This document shows, one piece after another, positions 34,075-43,805 of a stretch of DNA of 43,805 nt. The notes beneath the pieces were generated by a model. It ran no database searches. It was not told where the DNA came from and saw nothing but the letters and a program-made list of their open reading frames with translations. The stretch is from a bacterium (GTDB taxonomy: Bacteria; JAMCPX01): the NCBI GenBank assembly GCA_021792615.1, contig JAJYUJ010000022.1, positions 1 through 43,805 of the forward strand. The letters are read 5' to 3'. Both the position numbers and the translations under genes were made by a program. The first letter of the stretch is position 1. Every line of letters begins with the position of its first letter.

Positions 34075-35415
34075 TTACAAGAAAACCTTTGAAGGAGCAT
34101 CAGCGGTAAATTTCTTATCGTTGGGCGTATGGCGTTTCTGAAGTGGAATGCTTACAACAATCGAGGTCCCTTTACCATGAATCCCTTTGATCTCGAATTG
34201 ACCGTCCAAATAATTCACCCGTTCTCTTATGCCCATCAGGCCAAAGCTTCTGTGCCTGGTAAGCTGCTTTTGTGTTATCCCTTTGCCGTTATCTCTGAAA
34301 TATAAAGCAATTTCCTTTTTCTTTTTTTCTAAGGCGCATCGGACTTTTGTTGCTTGTGCATGACGGGCAACATTGGTAAGCAGCTCCTGGAGGATTCGGA
34401 AAATCGCTATGGTGACCTCCTGATCAAGAATTATCCCTTTCGGTTTTATGAAAACAGAGCATTGAATTCCTGTCCGTTTCTCAAATTCGGTCATTTGCCA
34501 TTCAATTGCCGCTCCTATGCCAAGGTGATCAAGTAATGAGGGTCTCAAGTCCGTGCAAATTCTTTTTATTGTTTCGATACTCCCGTCGATCTGTTTCATC
34601 ATGCTTTCTATTTTTTCCATGATCGGTTTGTGGGCTTTGTTCAGTCTGCCGATCAATGACAAATCGATTTTCAAAGCTGTCAGTTCCTGCCCCATTCCAT
34701 CATGCAGCTCGCGTGCTAATCTCGCCCTCTCCTCTTCCCTTACCGATCGCAGGTGCCAGAAAAGGTCACGCAACTGTTTATTGGCTCTAATTAATTCTTT
34801 CTCTGCTTTCGTTCGTTCCTGTATTTCCCGCTTCAGATGTTCGGTTGTTCCTTGCAATTCAGCGGTCCGTTGTTTCACGCGAAGCTCCAATTCATTGCGT
34901 GCTTTTTCGAGCTCCTTTTCTACACGTTTGCGCAGTGTGATGTTGCGGACGTTGCACTGGATAATCTTCTCATGATCGACAAGGTAGACATTACTGACAA
35001 ATTCGACATCAATGGGACGGCCGTCTTTTGTCTCAATCGGTAAATGTTCGTACCGCACATACCCTTTGGTTTGCAATTCTGAAAACCGGAGCTTCGATGC
35101 TGCAATGTCTTTGAAAGGACCGATTTCCCAGAGTTTCTTTTTCAGAAAATACTGATGTGAATATCCCAGCATCTTTATCAGGAATGGGTTAACATCGAGG
35201 ATTTGCCCTGTATCTGCATCGAGAAGTAATATCCCGTCTTGGGCGGTTTCGAAGAGCCTGCGGTAACGGGTTTCCGATACCTGCAATGCCTCCTCTGCCT
35301 TTTTGCGTTTTGTTGATTCTGCTACCAGCTCCTCAATGCGATGATGCAGCGTGGCTGATTCATTTATGGTTGTATATTGCTCTTTTGCTCTTTTGCTCTT
35401 TTGCTTTGTCTTCAT
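34075..35415 (-). CDS. Cytoplasmic PAS sensor histidine kinase (HisKA_3 type)
   Basis: 446 aa with no transmembrane segment. A PAS domain spans about 45-165 (YRRLFETAQDGILLLDADTG). A long coiled coil (165-230, VEKELEKARNELELRVKQRT) leads to the HisKA_3 dimerisation domain with the phosphorylatable His238 in RLARELHDGMGQELTALK. The HATPase_c domain has LQELLTNVARHA (N box), FRDNGKGI (G1) and GLMGIRERV (G2). It is the likely partner of the downstream LuxR-type regulator, as NarX/DegS-type kinases pair with NarL-type regulators. The PAS ligand is unknown; no haem- or FAD-specific motif is evident. Confidence 0.9.
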   Translation of the reverse strand: MKTKQKSKRAKEQYTTINESATLHHRIEELVAESTKRKKAEEALQVSETRYRRLFETAQDGILLLDADTGQILDVNPFLIKMLGYSHQYFLKKKLWEIGPFKDIAASKLRFSELQTKGYVRYEHLPIETKDGRPIDVEFVSNVYLVDHEKIIQCNVRNITLRKRVEKELEKARNELELRVKQRTAELQGTTEHLKREIQERTKAEKELIRANKQLRDLFWHLRSVREEERARLARELHDGMGQELTALKIDLSLIGRLNKAHKPIMEKIESMMKQIDGSIETIKRICTDLRPSLLDHLGIGAAIEWQMTEFEKRTGIQCSVFIKPKGIILDQEVTIAIFRILQELLTNVARHAQATKVRCALEKKKKEIALYFRDNGKGITQKQLTRHRSFGLMGIRERVNYLDGQFEIKGIHGKGTSIVVSIPLQKRHTPNDKKFTADAPSKVFL

Positions 35416-35461
35416 ATCCCATATTTATTTTTTTAATAAACATTGTATGATCCTGTATTAT

Positions 35462-35489
35462 TTAATACCATTCCTTTGCTAAGAGTCAA
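35462..35489 (-). promoter_or_regulatory. Promoter of the kinase/regulator operon
   Basis: Minus-strand TTGACT (complement of 35484-35489), 16-bp spacer and TATTAA (complement of 35462-35467), about 45 bp before the kinase start. The ribosome binding site before that start is weak (GGGA). Confidence 0.45.
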
Positions 35490-35547
35490 TCTTTTTAAAT
35501 AGTATACAATCATCTGTAAACCATTTTTCAGCGTGATTAATGAAGAT

Positions 35548-35631
35548 TGCCGGGGAAGGGAATTGAACCCTTATGTCCCGGAGGACGGGGGATTTTGAGT
35601 CCCCTGCGTCTACCAGTTCCGCCACCCCGGC
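35548..35631 (-). tRNA. tRNA-Leu (CAA anticodon)
   Basis: Class II tRNA of 84 nt. Acceptor stem GCCGGGG (complement of 35625-35631) pairs with CCCCGGC (complement of 35549-35555), A discriminator at 35548. Anticodon loop CTCAAAA holds CAA; a long variable arm (CGTCCTCCGGGACA) and the T loop TTCAATT are clear. CCA is not encoded. Decodes UUG. Confidence 0.95.
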
Positions 35632-35864
35632 GTGGTATCAGCGTATTTCTAAAGCATATTCTTGTTATTTTCAAGTAAAATGTATCAGATGAATATAACC
35701 GCATGATTCTACATTATACCTGTAGAGCACAAAAAACGTTATTTTACGGACAAAATGTGTAATGGCGTCCGGCTTAACTATTGAGATTTGAGATAATAGT
35801 GCAGGGCAGAACGCCTTCTTTTTTTCGGCAGGATAAGTCAGCTAAGATCTGTTATATCAGGCAC

Positions 35865-36542
35865 TCATCCTTTGTCTTTCTTCGAGTGCCGGGCAATCTC
35901 CAGGGCCTTTTCATCCAGCATCCCGGTAAAGTGCGCCCACTCTTCCTTTTCTGAGTCTCCGGCTCGCCAGATCGTGAAATGACAGGTCTCCGCGCCGGAT
36001 GGAATGGTGGTATCGAAGCGAACCTGGAACCCCTTGTCTTGCCCGAAGTACTCCTTGACGGCATCGATCATACCCTGGACAAAATAACGCTGTACACGGC
36101 AGTCGAATGCCCGGTAATGATCCTGATGAGGACACCAGAGGATATCGAAGCTCACCTTGTCTGTGCCGTCAATGTTCGGTTTCTCAAGGGATGCGTATAC
36201 TATACGGTTTATCACGGTGGCATAAAAGCTCATGAACTCCATATCAGACATATCTTCCGGCTTTTTTGTCCCTTTGAGGATCTGTCTTCCGATGTCCAGA
36301 CCTACATCGTGCAGGGTTTGGGCAACCACCTGCTGCCCTTCCCGTCCAAAGGCCTTTTCGCAAGCCTTAAGGACCCCGATGACCGCCATAGCTTGCATGG
36401 TTCCCCACTGCCACAGTGTGGCGGTATCAAAATCAGTTTCGGTCAACACCTTTTCTTTGAGCCGTTTCAGTCCTTCGTTGTAAGGCTGATTGAATCTGAA
36501 CTTTTTCCAGGACGCTTCCGGGCGATTTTCCCAATGTGCCAT
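35865..36542 (-). CDS. ATC-hydrolase-like protein (L-2-amino-thiazoline-4-carboxylic acid hydrolase family)
   Basis: 225 aa from the ATG at 36542, preceded by AAGGAGG; an in-frame ATG six codons upstream has a weaker site. No signal or membrane segment. Helical N-terminal half, then LWCPHQDHYRAFDCRVQRYF and TTIPSGAETCHFTIWRAGD at the C-terminus. The closing P-x-G-x-x-x-C-x-F-x-I-W pattern is like that of the ATC-hydrolase family, in which the C-terminal Cys is close to the active site. Many members have unknown substrates and none is established here. The gene has its own promoter (36615-36643). Its neighbours are a tRNA and an SPFH gene, and give no pathway clue. Confidence 0.55.
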   Translation of the reverse strand: MAHWENRPEASWKKFRFNQPYNEGLKRLKEKVLTETDFDTATLWQWGTMQAMAVIGVLKACEKAFGREGQQVVAQTLHDVGLDIGRQILKGTKKPEDMSDMEFMSFYATVINRIVYASLEKPNIDGTDKVSFDILWCPHQDHYRAFDCRVQRYFVQGMIDAVKEYFGQDKGFQVRFDTTIPSGAETCHFTIWRAGDSEKEEWAHFTGMLDEKALEIARHSKKDKG

Positions 36543-36614
36543 ACCTGCCTCCTTGTTCATTATCCCCTCGCTTCAGTCTCTCCTGCCAAAGGAGGAGGAT
36601 TGATGATTAAATCA

Positions 36615-36643
36615 AATGTACGGCATTGCATAATTCCAGTCAA
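36615..36643 (-). promoter_or_regulatory. Promoter of the ATC-hydrolase-like gene
   Basis: Minus-strand TTGACT (complement of 36638-36643), 17-bp spacer and TACATT (complement of 36615-36620), giving a leader of about 65 nt. Confidence 0.55.
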
Positions 36644-36669
36644 GAATATAGCAGTTTTCCAGTTATCTA

Positions 36670-38547
36670 TTACCCTTCTTTTTTCGGTGCGTTTTGAACC
36701 ATCATTTGAGATAACCATGCATTAAATAGATTGCCGCTAGTTGAGCCCTCGCCGCCCCCGACCAGGACCTGGGGCACAATCTGAATCTTACCGGCCGCTA
36801 TCTCCTGAATGAGTTTGATTATCGCCACGTTCTGCTGACCTATGGCCGCTTTTTGAGCGTTGTAAGCGGCGGCAACACCGTCGCCCTCGATCTTGCTTTT
36901 GTGAGAATTGGCATCAGCCACTAATATTATAGCTTCTTTGGTCCCTTGCGCTTCGAGAATCACAGAGCGCCTTTTCCCGTCGGCTTCTTTCACCATGGCT
37001 TCGGCCCTGTCATTATTGATGTCTATAGATAATTTGGCATCAATGACATCTTTTTGTTTATCCGCCCGGGCCGCTTTTTCCATGACTGCAATACGTTTTT
37101 CCTGGGCCATTGCCTCCTGGTCGTACTGGGCCTGCTGCTGATTGGCAATCTCTTTTTTGGTTTGAGTGTCCAACAAATCTTTCGGTATATCGATATAAGC
37201 AATGAGTAAGTTTTGTGCCTCTACGTTGTACTCGGAAAATCTTTCTTTGGCGTGTGCCAATGCTTCGGTCTGCAAGTCCGTCCGGCTTTGGAAAAAGTCA
37301 ATCGCTTTCTTCTCTCCAGCTTTGTTCCTGAAAGACGAATCGATCAGTGGATGCACGATTTGATCGATCAGATTCGCCACCGACCCGAACCGCGCTATGA
37401 CATATGCCGCGTTCCCAGGTTGAATCCGAATCACCATCCGGACATTGACTTCCAGCTGAAAACCATCTTTAGAAGTCACCTTCAGGGGATCAAAGCTATA
37501 CAGTACCCCCGCAGCCTTGGCGTCTATAGGTTTAACTCCTTTTACATCCGTCCCGATTTTTCCCTCACTCGCCCAATCGATGGTGACGGCTGAAGTCGGC
37601 ACTTGATAGGCTGTAAAAGCAATTGCATTGAGATTGTATTTTCCGGGTGCTACCGGCTCTCTCCAGATGCCGCGTGTATATTTATCGGTTATCAAGATTT
37701 TCTCAACATCTTCATGGATCGGACCGCCGAGTCCTCCTTCTTTGACGGCTAAATCGGGCCCTAACACTGACCGTTCCAGTTCTATACCCACATTAGACCT
37801 GATTACTGCCACATATCCCGGAAGGACTTCGGCTACGTCTTCGATCTTAATATCAAATAAGTTCGGATTGATGTAATATATGCCTGGCTGCAGGGTATCC
37901 AACTGCGGCCCGCGGTATCCTTTGCTGTCAATAAAGAGCTGGCCATTTTGATAGGATTTATGGTCTGCTTCAGTACCGTTATCATTGCGTGCCTTCGGAG
38001 CGATGACATAGCCATTCGGTAAAGGAATACCGTCTTTGGCAACAGCGATACCAAGGGTATTCTCAGCTATTGTTAGCGCGGAAGCCTTGGTAATATTGAA
38101 CAATCTGGTATTGATCCGGTAAGTGCCTGGACGTAGGATTCCAACCTGAGGTCCCTTCTTTCCATGGTTGGCCAAAAACATCTCTGCATCCTGGAATTGA
38201 TTGCTCTCGACTTCATCGGCCAACACTCTGCCTTTGGGAAGTGGATCACCGTCGATGGATTCGACGATACCGACACTGTCAATATCTACCGTCACGACCG
38301 GGACCTTGGTGATTGACCAGATTACCGGTAACTTCCAGTACAGTCCCGGCATTAAGGTCTTCGCCTGAACCCCTATTTCTCCGCTTCGTGCGATTACTTG
38401 TCCTGCCGGCATTTTATTGCCGAACATGTTTTTGGTAAGGATGCCGACTTCGTTGGGCCCGATTAAATAGAAACCTTTAAGAATAACCATCAAAACAATA
38501 ACAACAACTAAACCTGCCGCAATAATTTCTATCGTTACTGGTGTCAT
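36670..38547 (-). CDS. SPFH/band-7 membrane protein with vault-like repeats
   Basis: 625 aa, AAGGAG start site. One N-terminal transmembrane helix (residues 7-27) is followed by repeated modules with a PGxYxIN turn: Pro67-Gly68, Pro140-Gly141, Pro221-Gly222 and APGKYNLN near 305. Modules 2 and 3 share about 80 residues (PLPKGRVLADE / PLPNGYVIAPK, then KGPQVGIL / RGPQLDTL, then PGTYRINTRLFNI / PGIYYINPNLFDI). These resemble repeats of major vault protein. An SPFH domain covers about 340-500, followed by a charged coiled coil (QQQAQYDQEAMAQEKRIAVM) and a Gly-rich end. SPFH proteins oligomerise into membrane rings or cages. Here the fold is expected to face one side of the inner membrane. Function unknown. 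Confidence 0.75.
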   Translation of the reverse strand: MTPVTIEIIAAGLVVVIVLMVILKGFYLIGPNEVGILTKNMFGNKMPAGQVIARSGEIGVQAKTLMPGLYWKLPVIWSITKVPVVTVDIDSVGIVESIDGDPLPKGRVLADEVESNQFQDAEMFLANHGKKGPQVGILRPGTYRINTRLFNITKASALTIAENTLGIAVAKDGIPLPNGYVIAPKARNDNGTEADHKSYQNGQLFIDSKGYRGPQLDTLQPGIYYINPNLFDIKIEDVAEVLPGYVAVIRSNVGIELERSVLGPDLAVKEGGLGGPIHEDVEKILITDKYTRGIWREPVAPGKYNLNAIAFTAYQVPTSAVTIDWASEGKIGTDVKGVKPIDAKAAGVLYSFDPLKVTSKDGFQLEVNVRMVIRIQPGNAAYVIARFGSVANLIDQIVHPLIDSSFRNKAGEKKAIDFFQSRTDLQTEALAHAKERFSEYNVEAQNLLIAYIDIPKDLLDTQTKKEIANQQQAQYDQEAMAQEKRIAVMEKAARADKQKDVIDAKLSIDINNDRAEAMVKEADGKRRSVILEAQGTKEAIILVADANSHKSKIEGDGVAAAYNAQKAAIGQQNVAIIKLIQEIAAGKIQIVPQVLVGGGEGSTSGNLFNAWLSQMMVQNAPKKEG

Positions 38548-38887
38548 TGGTATTTCTCCTTTTTTATTTTTTCACACCCTTTGGATCTTAAGTAACGTGA
38601 TAAGTTTTTTTATAACTGCGATCCTTTCTCTTACTTGTCAATACCTCTATTGGACAAAAGACCGTCCGTTCTATTCAAACCGTCCGATAAGTTCTGACAC
38701 CTCTGCAGGAAGTTGATCGTCCATGCCGGCAATATACCATATTATGCTGTGGATTACTATGAAAATAAAACTGATGGACAACCCCATATTTTCATTGCAA
38801 GTAGCTCGCTCAGCTCACAATCCCCCTCCCGCCATAGGATGGTATTTGCGGCAGATGTCAATTTTGACTTGCTAAAAGCAATAAAAG
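38548..38887. other. Intergenic region with a possible gene remnant
   Basis: Near 38675-38735 the minus strand reads MDDQLPAEVSELIGRFE then a stop, which looks like a coherent protein end without a body. TTGACT at 38864-38869 (plus strand) starts the vapBC promoter. A plus-strand frame from 38713 runs into vapB but lacks a ribosome binding site, and I did not accept it. Confidence 0.3.
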
Positions 38888-38908
38888 ATATATACTTTAA
38901 GTATATAT
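38864..38908 (+). promoter_or_regulatory. vapBC promoter with 21-bp palindrome
   Basis: TTGACT (38864-38869) precedes an AT-rich -10 region lying inside the perfect palindrome ATATATACTT-T-AAGTATATAT (38888-38908). This is the usual layout of VapB-type autorepression. AGGAGG (38913-38918) follows. Confidence 0.7.
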
Positions 38909-38923
38909 TATCAGGAGGTGATT

Positions 38924-39151
38924 ATGAAAATTGCAAAACTATTCAAAAATGGTCAAAGCCAGGCTGTGCGTCTGCCGAAAGAATTTAAATTCCAGGATAG
39001 CTATGTGTTCGCAAAAAAGTCAGGGAATGTAGTGGTATTGATTCCTGCCACAAATTCGTGGAATTCTCTTATCGAAAGTCTTGATAAATTTACCGATGAT
39101 TTTATGTCGAAAAGAAAGCAAGCAAAGGTACAAACCCGCGAGGCTCTCTGA
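38924..39151 (+). CDS. vapB: VapB-type (AbrB-like) antitoxin
   Basis: 75 aa from the ATG at 38924, placed 5 bases after AGGAGG; an in-frame GTG two codons earlier overlaps that site. The N-terminus KIAKLFKNGQSQAVRLPKEF is the swapped-hairpin AbrB DNA-binding motif of VapB (SQAVRLP is diagnostic). The C-terminus (LIESLDKFTDDFMSKRKQ) is the toxin-binding tail. Its TGA overlaps the vapC ATG. Confidence 0.9.
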   Translation: MKIAKLFKNGQSQAVRLPKEFKFQDSYVFAKKSGNVVVLIPATNSWNSLIESLDKFTDDFMSKRKQAKVQTREAL

Positions 39152-39552
39152 TGAAGTTCATGCTGGATACCAACATCTGCATTTACCTCATCAAGCAGAA
39201 ATCTCCATCAATATTGAAACATCTGAAAAGGTATTCCGTAGGAGACATCGGCATTTCCTCAATCACGCTTGCAGAACTTTATTATGGTGTGGAGAAAAGC
39301 CGGTATATTCAAAATAACCGCGAGGCACTCGGCGAATTTCTGCTCCCTCTTGAGATCACAGACTTTGACGAAAAAGCTTCACAGATCTATGGAGTTGTCA
39401 GAGCAAATCTCGAAAAAGACGGGAATCTTATTGGATCTATGGATATGCTCATAGCTTCTCATGCCCTGAGTCTTGATGTAACCCTGATAACGAACAATAC
39501 GAGAGAATTCAAACGCATTAAGCAACTCAAAGTATCAGACTGGACGGTTTGA
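39151..39552 (+). CDS. vapC: VapC-type PIN-domain ribonuclease toxin
   Basis: 133 aa PIN domain with the expected acidic residues: Asp6 in MLDTNICIYL, Glu in TLAELYYGVE, Asp in SMDMLIASHA and the final acidic/Asn cluster TNNTREFKRI. VapC toxins cut tRNA or rRNA with Mg2+. Start codon shares its A with the vapB stop (TGATG), so translation is coupled. Length is normal for the family. Confidence 0.92.
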   Translation: MKFMLDTNICIYLIKQKSPSILKHLKRYSVGDIGISSITLAELYYGVEKSRYIQNNREALGEFLLPLEITDFDEKASQIYGVVRANLEKDGNLIGSMDMLIASHALSLDVTLITNNTREFKRIKQLKVSDWTV

Positions 39553-39694
39553 ACGGGTACTCGCCTGAACCAGCTTCGCCGACTGCCCGCCCGCTATTTA
39601 TAGCAGGGGCAAGGCAAGCTATAGAATGAACAAATTCCTTACCGGCGTAGAATCCACGTAATTTACAGCGGGGTTCTTCAAAATATCAGCGATA

Positions 39695-41602
<1,908 letters not shown>

Positions 41603-41604
41603 TT

Positions 41605-41610
41605 ATTATA
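41605..41610 (-). promoter_or_regulatory. -10 element of the aldo/keto reductase operon
   Basis: Perfect TATAAT on the minus strand, 29 bp before the upstream AKR start; the -35 (TTTTGA, spacer 16) is weak. The rest of the 193-bp gap to the hybrid kinase shows nothing recognised. Confidence 0.45.
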
Positions 41611-41768
41611 ATATACTCATGAAAGATCAAAAACCGGTAGACCGATCCTGTTTATTTCTTGCCTAATCGTACGGGCTCTTCGATAAACGTGTTATTCGGC
41701 AGGATCGGTTGCAGGAGTGGATTTCGCAAGTGAGAGAATGAATAAACTTTCCTGCTGTACGCCGGGGG

Positions 41769-43775
41769 TTAATCCGTCCCCTGCATCACCTCTTTTATTT
41801 TCACCGCAAGGTCCTTGATGTGAAACGGCTTCTGAATGAAAGGCGTACCGGGATCGAGTATCCCCTGGTGCACGATAGCATTGTCGGTATACCCTGACAT
41901 AAACAAAACCCTGAGAGCCGGTTGATTCTTCCGAAGGCGTTCGACCAGCTCCACGCCTCCCATGCCGGGCATAACCACATCCGTGACGACCAGGTCGGGT
42001 TTCAACCCCCGTTCCTCTACCAGGACCAACGCCTCACTCCCGTTGGCAGCGGTTGTAACGCGATACCCCATGGAAGGGATAGTTGCCTCAAAAAGGCGCC
42101 GCAGTTTTGCTTCATCTTCGACGACGAGAATGTGCTCGTTGCCTCCCCGGTGCTCTTTGACTCTCTGTAAATCCGCAGTTACGTCCGGGGCAGCATCGGT
42201 ACAGGGAAGGTATATCTTGAAGGTTGTACCGTGTCCGGGTTCCGAGTAGACAAAAATATGTCCACCGGATTGTTTTATGATACCATATACCATTGCAAGA
42301 CCAAGACCCGTGCCTTTTCCCTTGTCCTTCGTCGTAAAAAACGGCTCGAATATTTTTGATTTCGTTTCATCGTCCATGCCCTGGCCTGTATCTGTTATTG
42401 CGATCATGCTATACCTTCCGGGAGCAACTTCGGCATGGTCTTTAGAATACAGATCATTGAGATCCGCCATTGCGGTTTCGATGGTCATTTTGCCGCCCTT
42501 GATCATGGCATCACGTGCATTGATGGCAAGGTTCATGATGACCTGCTCAATCTGCACGGGATCCGCTTTTACGCGCCCGACATTCTGTTCCAATGCAAAT
42601 ACCACGTCGATATGCTCGCCAATCAACCGCCGAAGCATTTTGTCGAGATTCTTTAACAGGGCATTAATATCCAGCACCCTTGGTTGAATGATCTGCTTTC
42701 TGCTGAAGGCCAAAAGCTGCTGGGTAAGCGACGCGGAGCGGGTAGCTGCCTTAATTATTTCTTCCACCTCATTTCTCGGAAATGCGTCCTGACCGATTTT
42801 GCCGAGAACAATTTCCGCATAACCGATGATGACATTGAGCATGTTGTTGAAATCGTGTGCAACCCCTCCGGCAAGCCTGCCCACTGCTTCCATTTTTTGC
42901 GCATGGAGAAGCTGGCTCTCGAGTCTCTGCTTTTCTTCCTCTGCATGCTTACGCTCGGTAATGTCAAATGCAGAGGCTATCGCTGCAGTCTTTCCCTGCC
43001 ATTGGATCTTTCCGGAGGTGAAATCAATCCACCGCTCCGTACCATCCTTGCGGACGATCTTAAATTCGTATCGGGACGGTATGTTCTCACCGCGCTGGCG
43101 GGCAAACCCCCTTTCCTTGATTAATTCTTGATACTCGGGATGAACCACGTCCCAAAACCGCCGTGAGAGTAATTCATCGGCAGAATAACCGGTGAGCTGC
43201 TGGCAGGCATTGTTCACATAAACAAACCGGTCGTTTGCGTAAACGAAAATGGCCGTGGCGGTCGTTTCGGTGAGTGTCCGAAATCGTTCCACGTTCTCAC
43301 GCAGGGTCTCTTCGGTGAGCTTACGCAGCGTAATGTCTTCAATAATGCCAATGCCGCCCTCAACGGCCCCCTCTCTGGAAAACACGGGACCAAAAACGAC
43401 CCTGACCGGCGTAACCTTTTGTGCGGTCGTAGACTTGTAATCTCCCTCAAACGATGAAACCCTCCCCTCAAGCGCCTCCCGTAAGGCAGTAACAACCTTC
43501 CGGTCCGGCAGTCCGGGCATATTCAATCCGATCAACTCTTTCCGGGAAGAGCCGATGATCTTTACAAAGTTGTCGTTACATGCCGTTATCGTTCCGTTGC
43601 GGTCGAAGTGCAATATTCCGAGCGGTGCGTATTCGAAGATCGGCCTGAATTTTTTTTCACTCTGGTCCAGCGCTTTTTCTACCTGACTGAACCCGGAACG
43701 CGTTTTCCTTGCAGCATGCTTTTTCACATTGCTTCCACTGATTTTCTTACGCATAATTCTGCCCGTCTTTTTCAT
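41769..43775 (-). CDS. Hybrid PAS histidine kinase with C-terminal receiver domain
   Basis: 668 aa, with AAGGGGGG before the ATG. No transmembrane segment. A basic N-terminus is followed by two PAS domains (about 42-155 with RPIFEYAPLGILHFDRNGTI, and about 165-280 with IFVYANDRFVYVNNAC). HisKA has His307 in LAGGVAHDFNNMLNVIIGYA. HATPase_c has NLAINARDAM (N box), DTGQGMDDETKSKIFEPFF (G1) and GTGLGLAMVYGI (G2). The receiver (HILVVEDEAKLRR, phospho-acceptor in DLVVTDVVMPGMGG near 600, Lys in FIQKPF) ends the protein. The output partner is not in the window. Signal unknown; the gene is complete. Confidence 0.92.
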   Translation of the reverse strand: MKKTGRIMRKKISGSNVKKHAARKTRSGFSQVEKALDQSEKKFRPIFEYAPLGILHFDRNGTITACNDNFVKIIGSSRKELIGLNMPGLPDRKVVTALREALEGRVSSFEGDYKSTTAQKVTPVRVVFGPVFSREGAVEGGIGIIEDITLRKLTEETLRENVERFRTLTETTATAIFVYANDRFVYVNNACQQLTGYSADELLSRRFWDVVHPEYQELIKERGFARQRGENIPSRYEFKIVRKDGTERWIDFTSGKIQWQGKTAAIASAFDITERKHAEEEKQRLESQLLHAQKMEAVGRLAGGVAHDFNNMLNVIIGYAEIVLGKIGQDAFPRNEVEEIIKAATRSASLTQQLLAFSRKQIIQPRVLDINALLKNLDKMLRRLIGEHIDVVFALEQNVGRVKADPVQIEQVIMNLAINARDAMIKGGKMTIETAMADLNDLYSKDHAEVAPGRYSMIAITDTGQGMDDETKSKIFEPFFTTKDKGKGTGLGLAMVYGIIKQSGGHIFVYSEPGHGTTFKIYLPCTDAAPDVTADLQRVKEHRGGNEHILVVEDEAKLRRLFEATIPSMGYRVTTAANGSEALVLVEERGLKPDLVVTDVVMPGMGGVELVERLRKNQPALRVLFMSGYTDNAIVHQGILDPGTPFIQKPFHIKDLAVKIKEVMQGTD

Positions 43776-43805
43776 GACGCCCCCCTTTATGACGAATATG
43801 CGCTG

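Noticed and set aside
35979-36725. 248-aa frame antisense to the ATC-hydrolase-like and SPFH genes
   Set aside because: It crosses the ends of two genes with good starts and shows no recognisable domain.
38713-38988. 91-aa frame running into vapB
   Set aside because: No ribosome binding site, and it overlaps the vapB promoter palindrome and start; vapB in another frame is clear.

Overview
The window comes from a Gram-negative-type bacterium. Evidence is outer-membrane style lipoproteins, a GacA/UvrY-like response regulator and a sigma-32 factor with an RpoH box. The mix of an archaeal-type phosphoglycerate mutase (ApgM), GH57 glucan enzymes, DUF3185 and lmo0937-type small membrane proteins, and many toxin-antitoxin (TA) loci recalls Desulfobacterota (former Deltaproteobacteria) or Nitrospirota. 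This placement is an inference from gene content; no rRNA or marker phylogeny is available.

Region 1 (1 to about 18.4 kb) is accessory in character. It opens with a strongly self-complementary element and a tRNA with a CAT anticodon, followed by remnants of an XRE regulator. Next come a secreted beta-helix-like lipoprotein, a hicBA TA pair between two copies of a ~0.42 kb intergenic repeat, and an abiE-type TA pair with a near-perfect palindromic operator. A three-gene operon follows (two geranylgeranyl-reductase-like flavoproteins and an SRPBCC-like protein), then a phd/relE TA pair. A visibly AT-rich three-gene operon encodes secreted proteins: a HEAT-repeat protein, a 1585-aa lipoprotein and a beta-propeller lipoprotein. 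The region ends with a second AbiEii-like gene and a small partner.

Region 2 (18.7 to 28.8 kb) is metabolic. A tight operon reads glgC, GH57 hydrolase, GH57 4-alpha-glucanotransferase, galT, glgA and a Crp/Fnr regulator, with stop/start overlaps throughout most of it. It should make and remodel alpha-glucan from ADP-glucose. A convergent apgM encodes the lower-glycolysis phosphoglycerate mutase.

Region 3 (29.1 to 35.4 kb, all minus strand) looks like an envelope/stress regulon: a holin-like membrane protein, a DUF883-like membrane anchor, an AI-2E family transporter with an 18-codon leader ORF, DUF3185 and lmo0937-type proteins, an ice-binding (DUF3494) lipoprotein, RpoH, a LuxR-type response regulator and a cytoplasmic PAS histidine kinase. 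A ~93 bp promoter module is duplicated upstream of both rpoH and the ice-binding gene. It carries TGTAAG-N7-CTTACA, almost the GacA/UvrY box, overlapping the -35 element. This is the best candidate for an undescribed regulatory system here.

Region 4 (35.5 to 43.8 kb) holds tRNA-Leu(CAA), an ATC-hydrolase-like protein, a 625-aa SPFH protein with vault-like repeats, a vapBC TA pair, two aldo/keto reductases and a hybrid PAS histidine kinase. No rRNA, CRISPR array, intact insertion sequence or prophage was seen.
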